Shown: positions 28,283 through 29,931 of the stretch, in pieces
Layout: every line of letters starts with the position of its first letter
How positions within the stretch are numbered: position 1 is the stretch's first letter
Source of the DNA: Actinomycetales bacterium UBA1383
GTDB taxonomy: Bacteria > Actinomycetota > Actinomycetes > Actinomycetales > Actinomycetaceae
DNA length: 29,931 nucleotides
Reading direction: 5' to 3'
Assembly: GCA_002305415.1 (NCBI GenBank)
Contig: DBQX01000130.1
Coordinates: 1,397-31,327, forward strand
Notes under the pieces: generated by a model
What the model saw: the letters and a program-made list of their open reading frames with translations, nothing else
Told to the model about the DNA's origin: nothing
Databases searched by the model: none
Program-made: the position numbers and the translations under genes

Positions 28283-29931
28283 ATGAGGCGCACGTGGATC
28301 GTCCTGGTGGCCCTGGCGCTGCTCGTCCTCCTGCCTCTGCCCGCCCGGGCCGACGGCGACCCGTCGCGGGACATCGTCCGCGCGGTGGAGGTCGTGATGG
28401 AGGTGGCGCCCACGGGCGCGGTCCACGTGACCGAGACCTACCACTGGGACTTCCGCGACCGGAACGGGCTCGGCTTCTACCGCGAGCTCATCACGGCGCA
28501 GGGCTGGGAGCCGGATCCGGAGAAGGTGCGGCTCTACGAGTACTCGGGCTTCAGGGTGGCGAGCCCGTCCGGCGCGCCTGCCGACGTGTGGGTGGAGCGG
28601 GACTGGGGCGGTGTCATGCGGCTGGCGGTCGGGGCCCCGGACGGCTCCTCCGACACCCGCACCGGCCTGCAGACGTACGTGCTCGAGTACGACGCCGTCG
28701 GGCTGCTGAACGCGGTCCGGGGGGACGAGTCGGTGGGGGACCGCGACGAGCTGTACACCAACATCTTCCAGGACCTCGCCAACCCGATGGAGCGGGTCAC
28801 CGTCTCGGTCGCTGGACCGGCGGACGTCATCGACGTCGCCTGCTACCAGGGGCCGTTCGGCTCCACCGAACGGTGCGCCACGTGGGAGTCCGACGGCGCC
28901 GTCGCAACGTTCACCGCGAACGGGCTGCGGGTGGGCCACGGGTTGTCGATCGCGGTCGCCTGGCCGGCGGGGACGTTCACGGACATCGCGCCGATCCTGG
29001 TGGACCGCGAGGACTACGGCGGCGTCCCGGCCGGGCCGAGCGCCGCCACCGTGGCCCTCCTGCGGGCCAACAGCCTGGTCAGCGCGAACTGGGCGTGGCT
29101 CCTCCTCGGGTGGCTGGCCGTCCTGGGGGCGCGTGCGTGGGCGCGGGTGGCGCGGGGCCGTGACCGGTACTTCGTGGACCTCCCGCCCGGCGTGCTGCCG
29201 CCCGACGGCGCGACCGCCCGGACCGCCCGCCTCCGGCGCGAGCCGGCCCTCGCCGTCCGCTTCACCCCGCCCGACGGGCTCCTGCCGGCCGAGGCCGGCG
29301 TGCTCGAGTCCGAACGGGTGAAGGACTCCTTCCTGGCCGCCACGCTCGTGGACCTCGCCGTGCGGGGGTACCTGACCCTCGCGGTCAGCGTCCGCGACGA
29401 GAAGGGCGCGCCGGAGGACTGGCGCCTCACGCGTGTCGCAGGCGCCGACCCCGCCGCCCTCAGCGCCCTCGAGCGCGGCCTCCTGACGAAGCTGTTCGGC
29501 CGGAAGGACCAGGTGAAGCTCTCGAGCCTCGAGGGGAAGTTCGCCTCCAGGCTGGCAGCCGTCCGCGCCGAGCTCACCACGCGGGCCGACGAGAAGGGCT
29601 TCTTCCTCACGCCGGGCCTGCTCTGGGGCACGGCACCCGGGTCCACGGAGCGGGCGGCGCAGCGGCGCTCGTGCCTCGTGGGGCTGGTGTGGCTCCTCGG
29701 CCTTGCCCTGGTGATCGCCTTCCTCATCGTGGCCCAGGAGACCGGCCGGTCCCTCTCCTCGCTCACCTGGGCCGTGGCCGTGCCCGTGGTCACCTGGCCG
29801 ATCGCGAACCTGCTCACCGCGAAGGCCGCCCACGGCCGCACCGCCCACGGGCGGGCCCTGTACGAGCAGGTGCGCGGCTTCCGGCAGTACCTCGCCACCG
29901 CCGACGCCCACCAGCTCCGCTGGGAGGAGGG
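28283..29931 (+). CDS. DUF2207 domain membrane protein (3' end outside the window)
   Basis: 549 codons are in the window and no stop is reached. The protein starts MRRTWIVLVALALLVLLPLP with a signal peptide ending near PARADG. The exposed domain then follows the DUF2207 pattern: VTETYHWDF, GFYREL, YVLEYDAVGLLN, VACYQG and a TFTANGL stretch. A membrane helix lies around NWAWLLLGWLAVLGARAWA. Then comes a cytosolic part with FLAATLVDLAVRGYLTL and LERGLLTKLFG, and two more helices (LVGLVWLLGLALVIAFLIVA; LTWAVAVPVVTWPIANLL). GRALYEQVRGFRQYLATAD is the conserved tail of the family. Function is unknown; such proteins sit in the bacterial membrane. GAGGGGAG four bases upstream and TAGGCT at 28255 support ATG 28283. 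Confidence 0.88.
   Translation, partial: MRRTWIVLVALALLVLLPLPARADGDPSRDIVRAVEVVMEVAPTGAVHVTETYHWDFRDRNGLGFYRELITAQGWEPDPEKVRLYEYSGFRVASPSGAPADVWVERDWGGVMRLAVGAPDGSSDTRTGLQTYVLEYDAVGLLNAVRGDESVGDRDELYTNIFQDLANPMERVTVSVAGPADVIDVACYQGPFGSTERCATWESDGAVATFTANGLRVGHGLSIAVAWPAGTFTDIAPILVDREDYGGVPAGPSAATVALLRANSLVSANWAWLLLGWLAVLGARAWARVARGRDRYFVDLPPGVLPPDGATARTARLRREPALAVRFTPPDGLLPAEAGVLESERVKDSFLAATLVDLAVRGYLTLAVSVRDEKGAPEDWRLTRVAGADPAALSALERGLLTKLFGRKDQVKLSSLEGKFASRLAAVRAELTTRADEKGFFLTPGLLWGTAPGSTERAAQRRSCLVGLVWLLGLALVIAFLIVAQETGRSLSSLTWAVAVPVVTWPIANLLTAKAAHGRTAHGRALYEQVRGFRQYLATADAHQLRWEE

Noticed and set aside
1..29931. CRISPR array, tRNA or rRNA genes, insertion sequences, integrase
   Set aside because: No regularly spaced repeats, no cloverleaf or TTCRANY-type T-arms, no terminal inverted repeats or transposase motifs were found by reading.

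Overview
The window is very GC-rich with strong G/C third-position bias. It uses GTG starts often, is densely packed on both strands, and has many TAnnnT -10 boxes 6-8 nt upstream of start codons (leaderless transcription). This points to a high-GC Gram-positive bacterium (Actinomycetota). I cannot name the genus. I see no rRNA, tRNA, CRISPR array, insertion sequence, prophage or integrase. It reads as ordinary chromosome with a few decayed genes.

Region 1 (1-5900) holds small metabolic and housekeeping genes. They are a class IV aminotransferase cut by the window edge, a tiny lipoprotein, a tandem META-domain protein, a NYN-domain putative RNase, an SDR, a CDKN3-like tyrosine phosphatase, an unknown secreted protein, an adenine deaminase and a 2H phosphoesterase. 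A 5' remnant of a second 2H gene lies at 615.

Region 2 (5900-11400) is cell envelope and carbohydrate. It has an LtaS-like polyglycerol-phosphate polymerase, then an amylosucrase-like GH13 protein whose three catalytic carboxylates are all replaced. That gene is divergent from an FGGY gluconokinase.

Region 3 (11400-17700) holds a Na+/Ca2+ exchanger family antiporter, a frameshifted YdeI-family remnant, a 2TM potassium channel with a TrkA-N domain and a secreted SGNH hydrolase. It continues with a DUF2853-SDR pair, an OsmC protein preceded by a leaderless 32-codon ORF and hairpins, and a zinc-free MDR oxidoreductase.

Region 4 (17800-21800) is one ABC importer operon: lipoprotein binding protein, two permeases and an ATPase. 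It has 4-bp GTGA overlaps and a structured 5' leader. The substrate is not determinable from sequence; iron, polyamine or phosphonate-type compounds are candidates.

Region 5 (21800-29931) holds a probably 5'-truncated surface-protein fragment, a beta-propeller lipoprotein, an SRPBCC protein, a long KamA-type radical SAM protein whose start codon sits in an 11-bp tandem duplication, an unknown 448-residue protein, a nuclease lipoprotein and a DUF2207 membrane protein running off the right edge.

The most unusual items are the catalytically dead amylosucrase homologue, the OsmC leader, the KamA start duplication, and the two gene remnants. No gap between genes exceeds 300 bases. I found no complete new multi-gene defence or mobile system.
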